64,000 bases of DNA from Lactarius indigo (Eukaryota > Basidiomycota > Agaricomycetes > Russulales > Russulaceae), in contig JAFKAC010000054.1 in NCBI GenBank assembly GCA_025766275.1, forward strand, positions 186,001-250,000, written 5' to 3'. A program made the translations under genes and the position numbers. Under the pieces are notes generated by a model. The model saw only the letters and a list, made by a program, of their open reading frames with translations, did not search any database and had not been told where the DNA came from. This document shows, piece after piece, positions 47,986 to 59,600 of the stretch; positions within the stretch are counted from its first letter, which is position 1; every line of letters starts with the position of its first letter.

Positions 47986-48205
47986 CTAAGGAGACCACTG
48001 AGGCCTACCGTAACCTCAGCAATGATACTGCTTGAGATACTGTCACGGTTCTCGTCTGCTACTTCGGCTCTGAGCGTCAGGTGACCAAAGATACTGGTAC
48101 CGCTGCAGGCCTTCAGATTGTCAACAAGCCTACGGTAGTTGTCATCGCCTATGGACTTGACAAGACGTCTGGATCTGAGTCTCGGATTATCGTTGTCATC
48201 TAGTC
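47986..48205 (+). pseudogene. Hsp70 ATPase-domain fragment
   Basis: One frame reads TKETTEAYRN, an internal TGA, then [28 protein letters not shown] and [13 protein letters not shown]. These align in order with the Hsp70 nucleotide-binding domain (the KETAEAYLG, VTVPAYFN, RQATKDAGTIAGL, INEPTAAAIAYGLDK blocks). It is short, substituted at many sites and interrupted, so it is a relic rather than a gene. Confidence 0.75.
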
Positions 48206-50009
48206 TCCCAATGACGACGCCGAGAAACAGGGAGCGACGTGACAGGTGAGAAGGTCTTTATCCTCCTCTCGTATCGGTTACTCACCTCTCTGCCTCACCA
48301 GCGTCGTCAATCTTACCTCAAACACTAACCCTAACCCAAAGACGAGGCCGAGAAGCAGAGAGAGAAGACAGGTGAGAGGGTTTTCTCTACCTCCCGTGTC
48401 GACAGTATCGCTTCGGATATCTCCGATGACGAGATCGAGAACAGAAAGAGAGGCAGCTTGTGAGATAGCTTTCTAGGCTTCGTTTGGTGGCAGAGGGATC
48501 TTTAGATTCACGTTCGTCTTTCTTATGTCGTTGATATTCCCGGGCTAACATAAACGAGTACAAATCTTTAGCTCTTTTCCTTTGACCGTCGCCTCGTCTT
48601 CCTCACTCCCTTCCGATGTCTCTCGTCATTGTATTGGGCGAACTCTATCGCGCGAAGCGTAGCAAACGAAAACGGGCGGTCACGAAAAACCGCATCAACG
48701 CTCATTTTTTGAGGAATAGAGGATGGCTTGAGAAAATGGGGGTAAAGGTCGCGACTGTGAGGTACGTTCTGACACCTCTTTAACGTGCCCTCTGCACTCA
48801 CAATCGCTTGCAGGAACATAGGCTGGCACGGCGAAAGCGGTGCAGCGGGATCGGGCGGCCATCTCACGGTGGATTTTACCAGAGAAGATGGCTCGCATGT
48901 AACGACACACCACATTTACCCCACAGATGAGGCATACGGGGTATGTGCATCAATCTATATGAGTATTTATACTAATATTATGAAGGACGAAGTGTGAGAG
49001 GATCGCGATTTCGGGTTGGTCGGGTTGGCTAGCATCTATCTTGCTTTAGAGTAATTGTTTTTCATTTGTTTCACTGCTTTTTTCAGCCTCGGGGAAGGCG
49101 ATACCCGGCAACCACATCTCACCCTCGCCACGTACCCGTCGCTACCGCCGGCGTCCCCATCCTCGCCCCTCCATCGCGTTATCGTCGCCGTCGTGATTGG
49201 GGTCGCGCGGTTCGCGTTGGCGGTGTCCTCCGGCAGCGGCAGCGACATCCCCGTGGGCGTCATGCTGAGATTCCATGCGGAGCGCCTCCGAGCAGCGACG
49301 CCAGGAAATCCCACGAAGGGGAGAAAAGGCTAAGTTTCATCTCTATATAACCCTGCAAAGTACTCACTGATCCCCGACCCACATGTCAACGGATCCCCGA
49401 CCACACCACTGCTTCCTCCTTTGCGGGTAGTACCCGAGGATCGGAAAGCCCACCACTCTTGCCATCCGTCATTTGTTCCGTCTATGGGTATAACACGCAA
49501 GTACCACTTTTCGTTCTTATTTTATACTCAAACCACTAACGAAGTACTTCATAATGTCGGCTTCTTGACCCTCCTACCGCCATTTGATCGCTCCGCTTTT
49601 CCCACCAAGAACGGGATTATCCTACAACTCTGCACACCGCGATGGGGAAAGCGTGGAGATCCCAGCGAGGTATGTGTCGGCACGATTCGGTAAGCAGCCT
49701 AAGCCACATAGGAAGCCACATAGGAACTTCCGAGTCCTCCTTGCGATGCGATTGACTTTTTCAGCGTATTGCTCAGTGTCATTTGTCTTCAGAAGCAATT
49801 CGATAAGGACAAAGCTTCTACCCTCTACTTCGTCCCCCTTTCTGTACCTTATGACTGAAAGTTGATTGTACGAGCTGTCACACGTTTTTTTTTTTTTTGA
49901 TCGGGGAGCTGTCACCTGTCACCTGTCACTCCACGTCTGGCGTGTTCTACTCACCCTTCATCTCCCCAGGTGTCCGCTTTCGGGAAGGATGCTGATCGTC
50001 TCCCACTAC
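48206..50009. other. Unassigned sequence in the host-fragment mosaic
   Basis: Imperfectly repeated segments (TGACGACGCCGAGAAACAGG, and GACGAGGCCGAGAAGCAGAG) lie near 48208-48470. A plus frame near 48810-48940 (GGHLTVDFTREDGSHVTTHH) looks like a protein fragment I cannot name. A T run lies at 49888-49899. No full gene is supported. Confidence 0.4.
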
Positions 50010-50450
50010 CCTGGGTCATTTTCGGTATCCTGTCCGACCGCTACAGGCGGAACTTATGGCCCCTCGTGATATATCTACTTTTCTGTGCGTCCTCCGTCCT
50101 TGAGCTCGGCTCTGGATTTGTCAACACCCTTCAAACAGTTCCTCGCCCTTCGCTCCATCTTTGGTAGTACATGGGTGGTGTCTGGGGTCTCGTATCATCA
50201 ACCGCGCTCGAGAATCCCCTGTCAAAGTGCATGGTCTCGGGTCCAGCATACTCCAGCAGGGATACGCCTGTGGGTACTACCTGCGGGCCTCTTTGCTGCA
50301 GCATGAATCTCCGGCTCATTCCGCACACCTCCACTACCTGGCGCTCGCTCTTCTAGGCTGTTGTAGGCATCTCGGCATTTGCTTCCTGCATTTGTGCTGT
50401 TGTCCCCGAGAGCGAGATGTTCCTGCGCATACACGTGGACCCAAACTTGC
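50010..50450 (+). pseudogene. MFS transporter fragment (carboxylate/JEN1-like)
   Basis: Across three frames the blocks FGILSDRYRRN, WPLVIYLLFCAS, LELGSGFVNT, FKQFLALRSIFG, MGGVWGLVSSTALEN, SILQQGYACGYYL, MNLRLIPHTSTTWRSLF and ISAFASCICAVVPESEMFLR follow in the right order for transmembrane segments 2-6 of a fungal major facilitator. Small indels and a TAG break it. Its upstream and downstream halves are missing, and P450 sequence begins directly after it. Confidence 0.8.
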
Positions 50451-50456
50451 TGCCTG

Positions 50457-51235
50457 TTCTAGGCAATGGCTAGCGTATCGTGAGCTCATCAAGGGCGAGT
50501 CCTTTCCAGTGAGCGACTTGCATGCACAACTTCATCGACAATATGGTGCGCAAAATATTCTGTTGTCACTTTCCTTGATATACCTTTTCTCTAGGAGAGA
50601 TTGTTCGCTGGGCACCTAACGAAGTTCGTCCATATTGAATGCTACTGCGTTGTTTTGCCTGTTATAACGCACAAATTACCTGCTGCGTATAACGAAATAT
50701 ACAAGAACAAGAACAAATAGGACAAGGACCACTCGCTCTATCGCGCCTACGACATGGATACCTCAACATGTGGCCCCATACACTACTCTGACGCTAAACG
50801 GCGTAGAGATGACCTTACCTCGTTCTTCTCCAGGACATCGATCATCCAATTACAATATCTCGTACAGGAACGGGTAGGACACAGTCCCACTGTTGTAGCT
50901 GTTTCACTTATCAATGCGTCAGGCGCACGTTCTTTGCGACGCCTTAGCTCAACAATTTGCGGCAGGTGAGAGGCCCTTTGATTTGAACCGGCATCGTTAT
51001 TCAAACTTTTGGTTCTTGCGATACAAAGGATAAGTTCCGCAATCTCGTGCTGGGCCTCCACTGCTTTGCCGTCGACGTCATCATGAACCTCTGCTACACG
51101 AAAAATTGGGACGCGACGAAAGTGCCTGACTTTCGCTCTGATCTTGTCCTCGCTTCCCAAGCAGTCTTACCTATTTTTACCACGCACAAGTATTCGGGCC
51201 CTTTGTTGAAGATGTGCGATACATCCCGATGCGGC
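50457..51235 (+). pseudogene. Cytochrome P450 fragment with retained introns
   Basis: The blocks YRELIKGESFPVSDLHAQLH, IVRWAPNEV, YNEIYKNKNK, DKDHSLYRAYDMDTSTCG, IHYSDAKRRRDDL, FFSRTSIIQLQYLVQERV and CFAVDVIMNLCY with KVPDFRSDLVLASQAV follow the N-terminal third of a fungal P450. Three GT-AG introns appear retained (about 50548-50595, 50877-50928 and 50968-51028). The haem-binding Cys region is absent. It is broken by stops and a frameshift between 50610 and 50720. Confidence 0.8.
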
Positions 51236-51245
51236 TTCATTAGAT

Positions 51246-51308
51246 ATATTTTCGATGTACTACGTCAATAAGTATGTGGACCATCACTTTTTTGAGGTGA
51301 TAGTCTAG
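51246..51308 (+). pseudogene. Plavaka transposase C-terminal fragment fused to P450 relic
   Basis: One frame reads MYYVNKYVDHHFFEVIV then TAG. It matches the last residues of the Plavaka transposase at 43730-43791 (YYVNKYIDHHTHEIAF) but is not a copy of it. It follows the P450 fragment with no transposase body in between. Confidence 0.8.
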
Positions 51309-51374
51309 ATAGTCTTCCCTGACCACATAACTCAAATCGTGCATCGCTCACTTCCGGATATTGGTTGTTCCAAC

Positions 51375-51830
51375 GGCGTTTCGGACCTTTTTCGGAGTCA
51401 CGAAGCCTTTCGAAAGTGCCCTTACAGTCAAACTTTTCGAACGTATGTTTTTTTTATTCGTTTCTTTTATTCGATGCTCCCGAAACTTTCGACAGGACTA
51501 TAAGGTTGGATCAAAGTATTTTTTGCGGCGGCACCCCCTAAGGGCGTTAAGGGTGTTTCGGACCTTTTTTGGCGTAACACAAGGCCTTTCGAAAGCGTTC
51601 TTAGAGTCGAACTTTTTGAAACGTATGTTTTTTTTATTCGTTCTTTTTATTCGATGCTCCCGAAACTTTCGACAGGACCGTAAGGTCGGTTCGAAGTATA
51701 TTTTGCGGTGGCTCCCCCTAAAGGTGTTAAGGGCGTTTCGGACCTTTTTTGGCGTAACATAAGGCCTTTCGAAAGCGTTCTTAGTCGAACTTTTCGAACG
51801 TATGATTTTTTTGTTTTTTTGTTTTTGTTT
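51375..51830 (+). repeat. Tandem repeat of about 178 bp, 2.5 copies
   Basis: GTTTCGGACCTTTTT starts units at about 51377, 51555 and 51735. Each has CCTTTCGAAAG, TCGAACTTTT, ATTCGATGCTCCCGAAACTT and AAGGTTGG/AAGGTCGG. The array lies just beyond the Plavaka C-terminal fragment and may be its subterminal repeat. Confidence 0.82.
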
Positions 51831-53954
51831 TTTTATTTGTCAGGTAGCAATACTCTGGGCCCAGCCGGGCATTTCGGATGGATGGAATGTTTGCCACCGA
51901 ACCCGTCTTACTGCGCCAATAAAATGGCACCCGCCCAACCCCTGAAGCCGTGCGACCCCTTTTTGAAGCTATCAATCCGAACGTCATCCTGAAGCTTCGA
52001 AAGAATGTCAACGCTGAATACCGTCGTCGATGCCAAATCAAATTTTCGTCAATTGAGAGCGTCCGACTTGTGAGCGCTTCATCTCTTCCTTTTCGCCGTT
52101 CTGCGCCGTCTGCTCAAACTAGATCTACACAGGCACGGGCTTTCAAAACCAGCTCTTCAGGATATCGTTGTTGCTCAAAAGGACAAATGGTCCGCTTCAG
52201 CACACGGGAAGTTTACCGCAAAAACAAACAAGACAACGATGCGTGCGGCATTGCTCGATCCAGAGCTCGGTTTCACGATTGGTATCTCGGAGCCCGTGGA
52301 GCCCAACCTGTCCGAAGGTAAGGATGAAGAGGGGACGGCGACTGTCAGCGAGGCGGCGGAAATCGACTCGAATGAGCCAGGTGCATTTGTGCTGGGGTAG
52401 CCGAATCGTCGCTCACTTCCCCTTCAGATGACCGCCGTGCTGTACCTTCGTATCCAAGCGTACGGGGAAGCCCCAACAAAGACCAAGCCGTGGCCGCAGT
52501 GAGTGCGGATCGGCCTGTTGAGGGGGGCGGCAATCAACTCGAACGAGCCAGGTGCGTCTCCAGCTTTACCCGACCCATCACTCGGTTTCCCTTCAGATGA
52601 CCGCCGTCCTTTGCCAGTCCAATCAAATGACGTTATGTGGGCGGCGACTGAGGGGCCGACAATGACTGGGGGGGGCAGCGATTGAGCTGAACGAATCCAG
52701 TGCATTCATGTTGGACGCGCCGACCGACCCGAATGAGCCAGGTGCGTTCGTATTGGGGTACCCGACTCGTTGTCACTTGGCCTCATGGACAATTACAGCA
52801 GGTCCAAATTATGGACTGGACGAGCTCGATCCCATTGACCCCGCTTCATATACACCCCTTGGCATGGGACAAGGGCACCTTTTCAGTGTAAGCTCATTTT
52901 CCACCCTAAATGCTTGCAACGGAATGGCCGACTTGGGCAAAGGGTTCAAACCTTGGGCTACCGCTGGAATTTAATATTTCCGACTGCAAAATGACCGATC
53001 TCCTGGGTAATGACAACACTTTCACAGATGCGAGTGACCAGGTTACGCTGTGCCGGTCTGTTTTTTTATTACTGAGATGGGCGGTTTTACAGCCCCCGTC
53101 CACGTTTATGGATTCTGCCAAACTTGGCTACCCCACAACGACTACGTCCTGTGGCACCAGCCAAGCCCCTAGTACCGGACAACAAGACTGCTCGACGGCC
53201 GTCGGTGTCAAACCCGGAAGGTCATGTGACCCGGCGCGTCATCTGCACGCTTACGAGATGCGGTTGATCGTGAGTGTTGTTTCCGTCTGCTATCACATCT
53301 GATCTGGCTCGCAGGACGGCGTGTACGGGAAGATCCCCAAGGAGATAATAAAGAGGTCCCTCAGCGTCGGCACAACCTGGTTGTGACGCAACAAGGGCAG
53401 TGGGCATCGTGCGAAAGTATGGCGGAGGTACGCATCGTTCCCAGCCGGTTATTGACAAAATTGCGTGTACTACCGAAGAACCTGAGGGCAGCACAAAGCT
53501 GCTCGACTAGCTTAGAACCCGGGAGGCTGAACATCCCATCTGACTCTATAGATTCGTTTTGCTACTTATTTTTCTATCTCGAAAGCACTTGAACGAATGA
53601 AAGGAGTGTGCAGGTCAAGCGTTCGCACAAGTCGCACCATAGGAGTGATACTCCTACTCAAACAAGCGCAACGTCACAACGTGAAAGATAGGTTTTTTTT
53701 TGCTGAAGTCGCACCGAAAGTTCCTTCAAGCTCCCGTGTATTTCGACCGCAAGCTGGACACTGTAAGCTGGACATAGAAAGGAACAAAGTGCGTGGTAAA
53801 GGTGTTCTACTGAGTGGGGGCGTAAGCGAACGATGAGAGGAATATGCGTGAGTACAGTAAACATGGTAGGTGCGTAGGGGGGTTGAGCAAGACGATGTAC
53901 TTTTGAGGGTCTTAATAGCGGGTCAAGATCGTACGAGGTGGTTGAGGCCCAAGG
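51831..53954. other. No supported gene; local repeat at 52350-52770
   Basis: Within it, GAATGAGCCAGGTGCGTT-like segments recur at about 52370, 52540 and 52730, and TTCAGATGACCGCCGT at 52424 and 52593. Together they give an irregular repeat of about 170-190 bp. Frames around these encode DSNEPGAFVLG-type repeats. Nothing else is recognised. Confidence 0.45.
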
Positions 53955-54487
53955 ATGGTATCAGAAATAATATACGGACCCGAATCAATGTCGAACGTGA
54001 CCTCGATCTGGGGTACGTACACGCTTCGGGGTAGGTGGAACGCCAACAAGAATGAAGTTAGCAAGTAGCTTATTGTCACGGACAAGCTCATGATCGCCCT
54101 GGTAGATTTTTGCCTGGATGGTAGTCCGACTACCTGCGGGGGTCGAAGGATTTGCGACTTGTTCGTGGGAATGGTGGTGTTTCGTGAAATGAGCTTGGTC
54201 ATGATACCGCCAAGCGTCTTGATGGCTGTGAACTAGCGAACACACTGCCTGCGCTGGAGAGACCCAGACACGTACTGAGAAATAGGGGGGTGACGTCGAG
54301 GAGAAGAACGTCCGTGATATTGCTGGTACCTTAGATGGAGGCACCAATAGCCAGGGCCTTGTGAGGACTAGCACCGCTCACGACCAAAAATGGATTTGAT
54401 CGTCTCGACGACTCGGGACATACGTGTCATATCGCCGACTAGAACAACCTCGTTGATCTCGGATAGTTTCACGCCAGCGTCATTGAG
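53955..54487 (-). pseudogene. Mitochondrial-type Hsp70 (SSC1-like) fragment
   Basis: On the minus strand the blocks [73 protein letters not shown] and [12 protein letters not shown] follow the end of the ATPase domain and start of the substrate-binding domain of Hsp70. EINEV and KSIFGREP-type sequence point to the mitochondrial form. Frameshifts and a stop separate the blocks. It lies opposite in strand to the Hsp70 fragment at 47986. Confidence 0.82.
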
Positions 54488-55655
54488 GGGTTTATTGCAA
54501 GGGTCGACGGTACGTTGAACAAGGGGATAGTACTAAGGGGCTCAGAATAAGCCACGTGTGAGCGCCGACGAGGAACTGCCGCTGCTGGAGGTACGTTTCT
54601 AGCGGCGGGATGGAGAGTCTAGAGATAGTGTGTAAGGGGGAGGTGAGAAGGAAGCGGAAGGTTAGGAGTAACGATGAATAAGGACAGCTGCGTACAGGAT
54701 TTCAAACGTGAACATTTAATAAGGGAAAGTCGATAAGTTGTACAACCCCAGGCAGATAGAGAGCGACAATGTGATGAAAGTGAAGGAGCGGGCTCAGCTC
54801 GGTGGCAGCGACAGAATCTGTGTGGTGAGAAAGGAATCCAGTAAGACGTAGAAACAACCGGGAGTTGGGGGTTACACGTTGAATGAACAACAACAGTGCT
54901 GTCCGTGGTACAATCCCCTGACCCCAGAATAAGCGATTGTCATTGTGTGTTTCAGTCGGCAACTGAATACCCGATTGAGCTGCTCGTACGGCACTGTCCG
55001 ACGAGCAGGTGCAACGAGGTGAGGGAAAGTACAGAGACATGAACAAGCTTCCGGACTGGGCCGGACATCTTAGACAAGGCTTGGTCGGTTGGTCGGTAGG
55101 ACAGTGAATGGTGGGGAAGATAGCTCGCAAGAGAGATTGTGCTAGTCACAAGAGAAGCAAGAGGTGAAGAGGAAGATGGAGAGGCTGAGGACAGTACGTT
55201 CTGAAGTGCCAACTGTTGCGGTGTTGTTCTCTTCGGAAGTTGCCGTTTTTTATGTGTTGCTGTTTGTTGGTTCGATTCGAGCCACCGTTCAAGTTGATCG
55301 CTTTGACGCTTCCGAGTCTGTCGGTGTTGGCTTATGGAGGCGTCGATGTCGTGCGCTTTGATTGGCCTGCTGGTGATCGTTTCCTTATGAAGGTACTGTT
55401 GTCTCTATTGTATCATTGTGTATCGTTTGCTGACACCTGGAGATCGTAGTTTTGCACTTTTGGCTCGGAGTTGGTGGTCCATTCGTCTTCGCATCTTCTT
55501 GAGACAGGCACTGTTTTGGGTTGGCAGGTAGGATATTCGCGCGTCGTCTTTCGGGGTCGGAGTCGGTTTGGGGGTCTTGTACGGTATGTCCACCGTATCG
55601 ATTTCTTCTGGTGGTGGCAATGGGCCTCACCTGTTGTTTGCAGAGTAGTGTTTAG
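54488..55655. other. No supported gene
   Basis: Open frames here are short and show no recognised domain. A minus frame at 54702-55130 is unlike any family I know. Confidence 0.4.
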
Positions 55656-56513
55656 CTAGTCCTTGCTGCGATTATCCATTCTCTGGTTCATCGGCGGGTT
55701 CCCTGTACTTGGGTTCGTGTGTCTTCCCCGACTTGTCCCTAAAAACACTGTGAGTGTTGCGTGGGGCGCTGTTGTGGGTGTTCTGTGAATGACGTCGCGA
55801 TCGTCCGTCTCGGATGTATCGGACGAGTTTGTTAACAGGTCGGATTGTTTTGAGACGAAGTTTGTCTGTAATGCAGGTATGATTTCTTCGAGATCGGCTT
55901 GGACAAGTTCCCACATGGATTGGTCGTCTCTTGTACAATCTTCGGGATGTTGTTCAGCGATTTTTCGATCTGTGGGAGTCTCTTTGGTTGCCACAGGATC
56001 GCGTTGTTGGTTTCGCATGTTGGATGATTGTGTGATGGGGCGTTCTTGCCTTGACTGTTCTGTCTTCGACGTCGTAGGTTCGTCTTTGTCGTTCTCTGCT
56101 ATAGGTGACGGGTGACTTGTTTCTGCGGGTTCGACAGGGACGGGAGTACAGGCTAGTTGGTGTACTAAACTTGAGACTTGTTTGGCCAGATCGTGAGATG
56201 GCATCGTTTCGTCGTCGGGTCGCGTGATGGGAGTTTTTTTTGCCTCAGCGTCTGAGTATTTTCTTGCTCGTGTTGTCCCTGATGTGTGGGGAAGATGGGT
56301 TGTTCGTTGGTTGTCGTCGTTCGAGAAGTCTGAAAGTGAGGTCGTTGCTTGCTTAGGCTTCTGATGGGAGTATGTGGGGTGTTTGACAGGATCGGCCAAG
56401 TCGTAGGTGCAGGGTTGCAGGGACGGGCTTTCAAGAACGTTCATCGTGTCCACTGGATGTTTCGATTTTGATAATACAACGACATCATGTTCCAAATACG
56501 ACTGACTTGGCAC
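55656..56513 (-). CDS. Hypothetical low-complexity protein, 285 codons
   Basis: A single open frame starts at ATG 56513 and ends at 55656. It is rich in Thr, Ser, Pro, Asp and Gln with no clear fold. A short helix-prone segment (MWELVQADLEEIIPALQTNF) is the most ordered-looking part. It lies just downstream of the large ParB-like gene on the same strand and may belong to the same element. With only length in its favour, it could be chance or one exon of a larger gene. Confidence 0.4.
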   Translation of the reverse strand: MPSQSYLEHDVVVLSKSKHPVDTMNVLESPSLQPCTYDLADPVKHPTYSHQKPKQATTSLSDFSNDDNQRTTHLPHTSGTTRARKYSDAEAKKTPITRPDDETMPSHDLAKQVSSLVHQLACTPVPVEPAETSHPSPIAENDKDEPTTSKTEQSRQERPITQSSNMRNQQRDPVATKETPTDRKIAEQHPEDCTRDDQSMWELVQADLEEIIPALQTNFVSKQSDLLTNSSDTSETDDRDVIHRTPTTAPHATLTVFLGTSRGRHTNPSTGNPPMNQRMDNRSKD

Positions 56514-56626
56514 GTAAACTACAATCGACTTCGAGGTATGTAAAAGATGGACTCCCCCAAACCAGACCTATCATCCACGGCTGCCAGAGTGAGAATCGGG
56601 TTGGGGCACGCGACGAAAGGGAATGA

Positions 56627-59600
56627 TCAGAGCGCGGTTTCGTAGGCGTCATCCGAGAGAGGCATGAGCCTGGAGGGACCGGGCTTAGGACGAGTCTTGG
56701 AAGATTTCTTGGACTGGGTAGTAGAGGGCCTTGAAGAATCGCGAGAAGAGCCTGGATCGAGAGGCTGGGAGTCATTGGCTCTGCGGCGGGCTTGCTTCTT
56801 GGCGGGAGGCTTGTTCTCTACAAAGCGGGAAAGAAGAGGGAAGGGAAGAAAATCATTAATAGGAGCAAGAGGACGAGGAAAGGAAGAGATACCTGGGGAG
56901 GAGGGTGCGGGATGCTTTCCAGCATCAGGGGCACCTGAAAAAGGATGAATAAAGCGAGAGAGAAAAGGAGATAGACGGACGAGGCAAAGAGGGAGAACGG
57001 GTGTCAAGGACGTCGTCATTGTCTCCGGCTAGAGGAAAAGGAGGGTTGAAGAAGGAGGGAACATGAGAGGAAGTAAAGTGAGAGGAGAGAGGGGAAGACG
57101 AACGAATGAAGGAGTCGTCAACGAGGGAGGCTGAGAGAAAGGTAAGAATGGAGAAGAAGAGGGGGAGGACGGGAGATGGAGAAGGAAAGGGGACTGACAG
57201 CGGGAGGAGGTCGGGAGGATAGGGGATTTGGAGATACATTGCGGAGGGTCTGGAGATGATGGAGACCAAGTGCGGGTGGGACGTCTTTGCCCCGGTGGAG
57301 GAGTAGAGGGACGATTCGGACTGGGAGACTGGTCGCGTGATGGTATGTCGTGGAGCTCAGTAGGAAGGGAAGGGGTGAAAGAGGAGGAAGGAATGGTGGT
57401 CTTGGAAGGAGGAACATCTGGGCCAGTGGCTACGGACTGTAGGATGGGCGACAGATTGTAACCGAGCTATAGAAGATGTGAGAGAGATAGGGAGCGAAAA
57501 ACGAAAAGTACCTCGGCACGATATTCCTCTGAAACAGCGTGAGGCTTCCTGGGAATGGAGGGGATGGGAGCAGCAGCCATGTCGAATGGATCGTCACATG
57601 TGGCATCGTCGCCATAGTGTTCGATGCGTGCTTTATTTTTATACATGATCTGGAGAGATGAAAAGGAGGTGGGCAGCGGGTGGAGAGGGAAGAGAAGTGA
57701 GGAGAGGACGACTCACATCAGCAAGACGCGTGATAAGTTGATGGGCGATAGTTTCGATGGCGCCAGGGGGTGCTTCAGGATCTGAGCAAGCGAGGTACTT
57801 ACACTTCTCGAGGGACTGAATGATTGGCTGAACGGGATCATTTGCGTCTTTGGAGAATTCGGCATATGCCAACTCCCATGGCCCCACAAAGTCCTCCAAT
57901 TTGTAAGTGACATCGGAGCCCGACTTGGAGCCGCTGGAGAGACCGTCGGCGAACTCCCAGACATGACGAACGGATTTTCCTGGACCAGAAGAGATATGAC
58001 GGACAGAGAGTCCGACGAAAAGAGTATGGAGTTCGGCCCTGAGGTGGGAAGCGCTTGGACATGTATCGAGAAGGCGAGCTCTATACTGGCCAATGAGAGC
58101 AGACTCGACTGTGACGGCGAGGGCGATGAGCAACCAGTCACGGGGCCTATTACGGGATGCCGGGTTCCATGGCAAGCCACTCATAGAGAGGAGATGAGAA
58201 CCTCTATAGGTGGCGAGACGATGATCGCGCGTAAACTCCCCCCTAGAAGTATTCATGAGTTTGAAGATTGTGATATATTCCTCGCAGAACTGGTCTTGAG
58301 TCCATTCGACAGCGGCAAGAAAATCCTTGACGGCAAGAGGCACGCGAACCTTTGGCACAGTAGAAGAGTCGCCGGACTTTGATCGCTTTTTGGAAGACTT
58401 TGAGGTCTCATCATCTGTGACGAGAATAGATTTGAAAGCCCCCAAATCTTTGACGAGGCCCCTGGCGCTGACATGCTTCAAGAAATGGGTATCCATCTGG
58501 GCGATAGAAGTGGTCAAGTGAGAAAATAGGATACGAACGATCTATAGGACGACAATCAGTCGTTGCGGTAGATATTTAATAAAACGGTGATACGCTACCT
58601 TCCTGCGAACACCCATTTCATTGGTTTTCAGAAGAATGTCAGAAGTTGCCGTTGTCAAGGCTGCATCGAAAGAGTCGTGAATTGTGTAGAATTTTGCACT
58701 AAGCTTAGGGGCCCAGGACACACAAGCCCCAATCCATGAAACGGCCTAACAAAAGTAATGGTGTCAGTTGAACGTACAAGAAACTGAAACGGAAAGATGC
58801 CGCGTATCCTCGATATGGATATACGCGGCGTGTTTTGATGTCCAATATACGCCACGTATCCTGAAGTCCATTATACGCGTCGTGTATTGGAGTCCAAAAC
58901 ACGCCGCGTATATCCGCATAGAGGATACGCGGCGTGTATTGGACTCCAAAATACGCCGCGTATATCCGCATCGAGGATACGCGGCGTATATTGGAGTCCA
59001 ATACACGCCGCGTATAATGGACTTAAGGATACGCGGCGTATATTGGAGTCCAAAACACGCCGCGTATAATGGACTTCAGGATACGCGGCGTGTATTGGAA
59101 TCCAAAACACGCCGCGTATATCCGCATCGAGGATACGCGGCGTGTATTGGAGTCCAAAATACGCCGCGTATAATGGACTTCAGGATACGCGGCATGTTTT
59201 GATGTCCAAAACACGCCGCGTATCCTCGATGCGGATATACGCGGCACTCTTATATGATGAAGACAGTTGGTCGCTAGGAACAGTGCTCACCTCGGACAGT
59301 CCTCTGCGATACTTCGTGGCAAGCTGGTGGACAGCGTAGATAACACTCGCAGTCCCAAGTGGTATGGGGAATGAGTATCCGTTCATTTGCCAAATCATGG
59401 CATATGAGAAATACTCTCGACTGTATTGCGGTGCCATGTCCGATTCCTGGAGGACTTTGTCGACGTCTGATTGGTATCTCATGAAGCGGTTGATATTGTC
59501 CGAGTTGGGGAAGAAGAGAGAATCGGAAAACGTGGTGGCGGAGTCGTCCTCGCCCTTATAGTTATCGATGAAACATTTGTCGATTTTTCCGAGAAGATCT

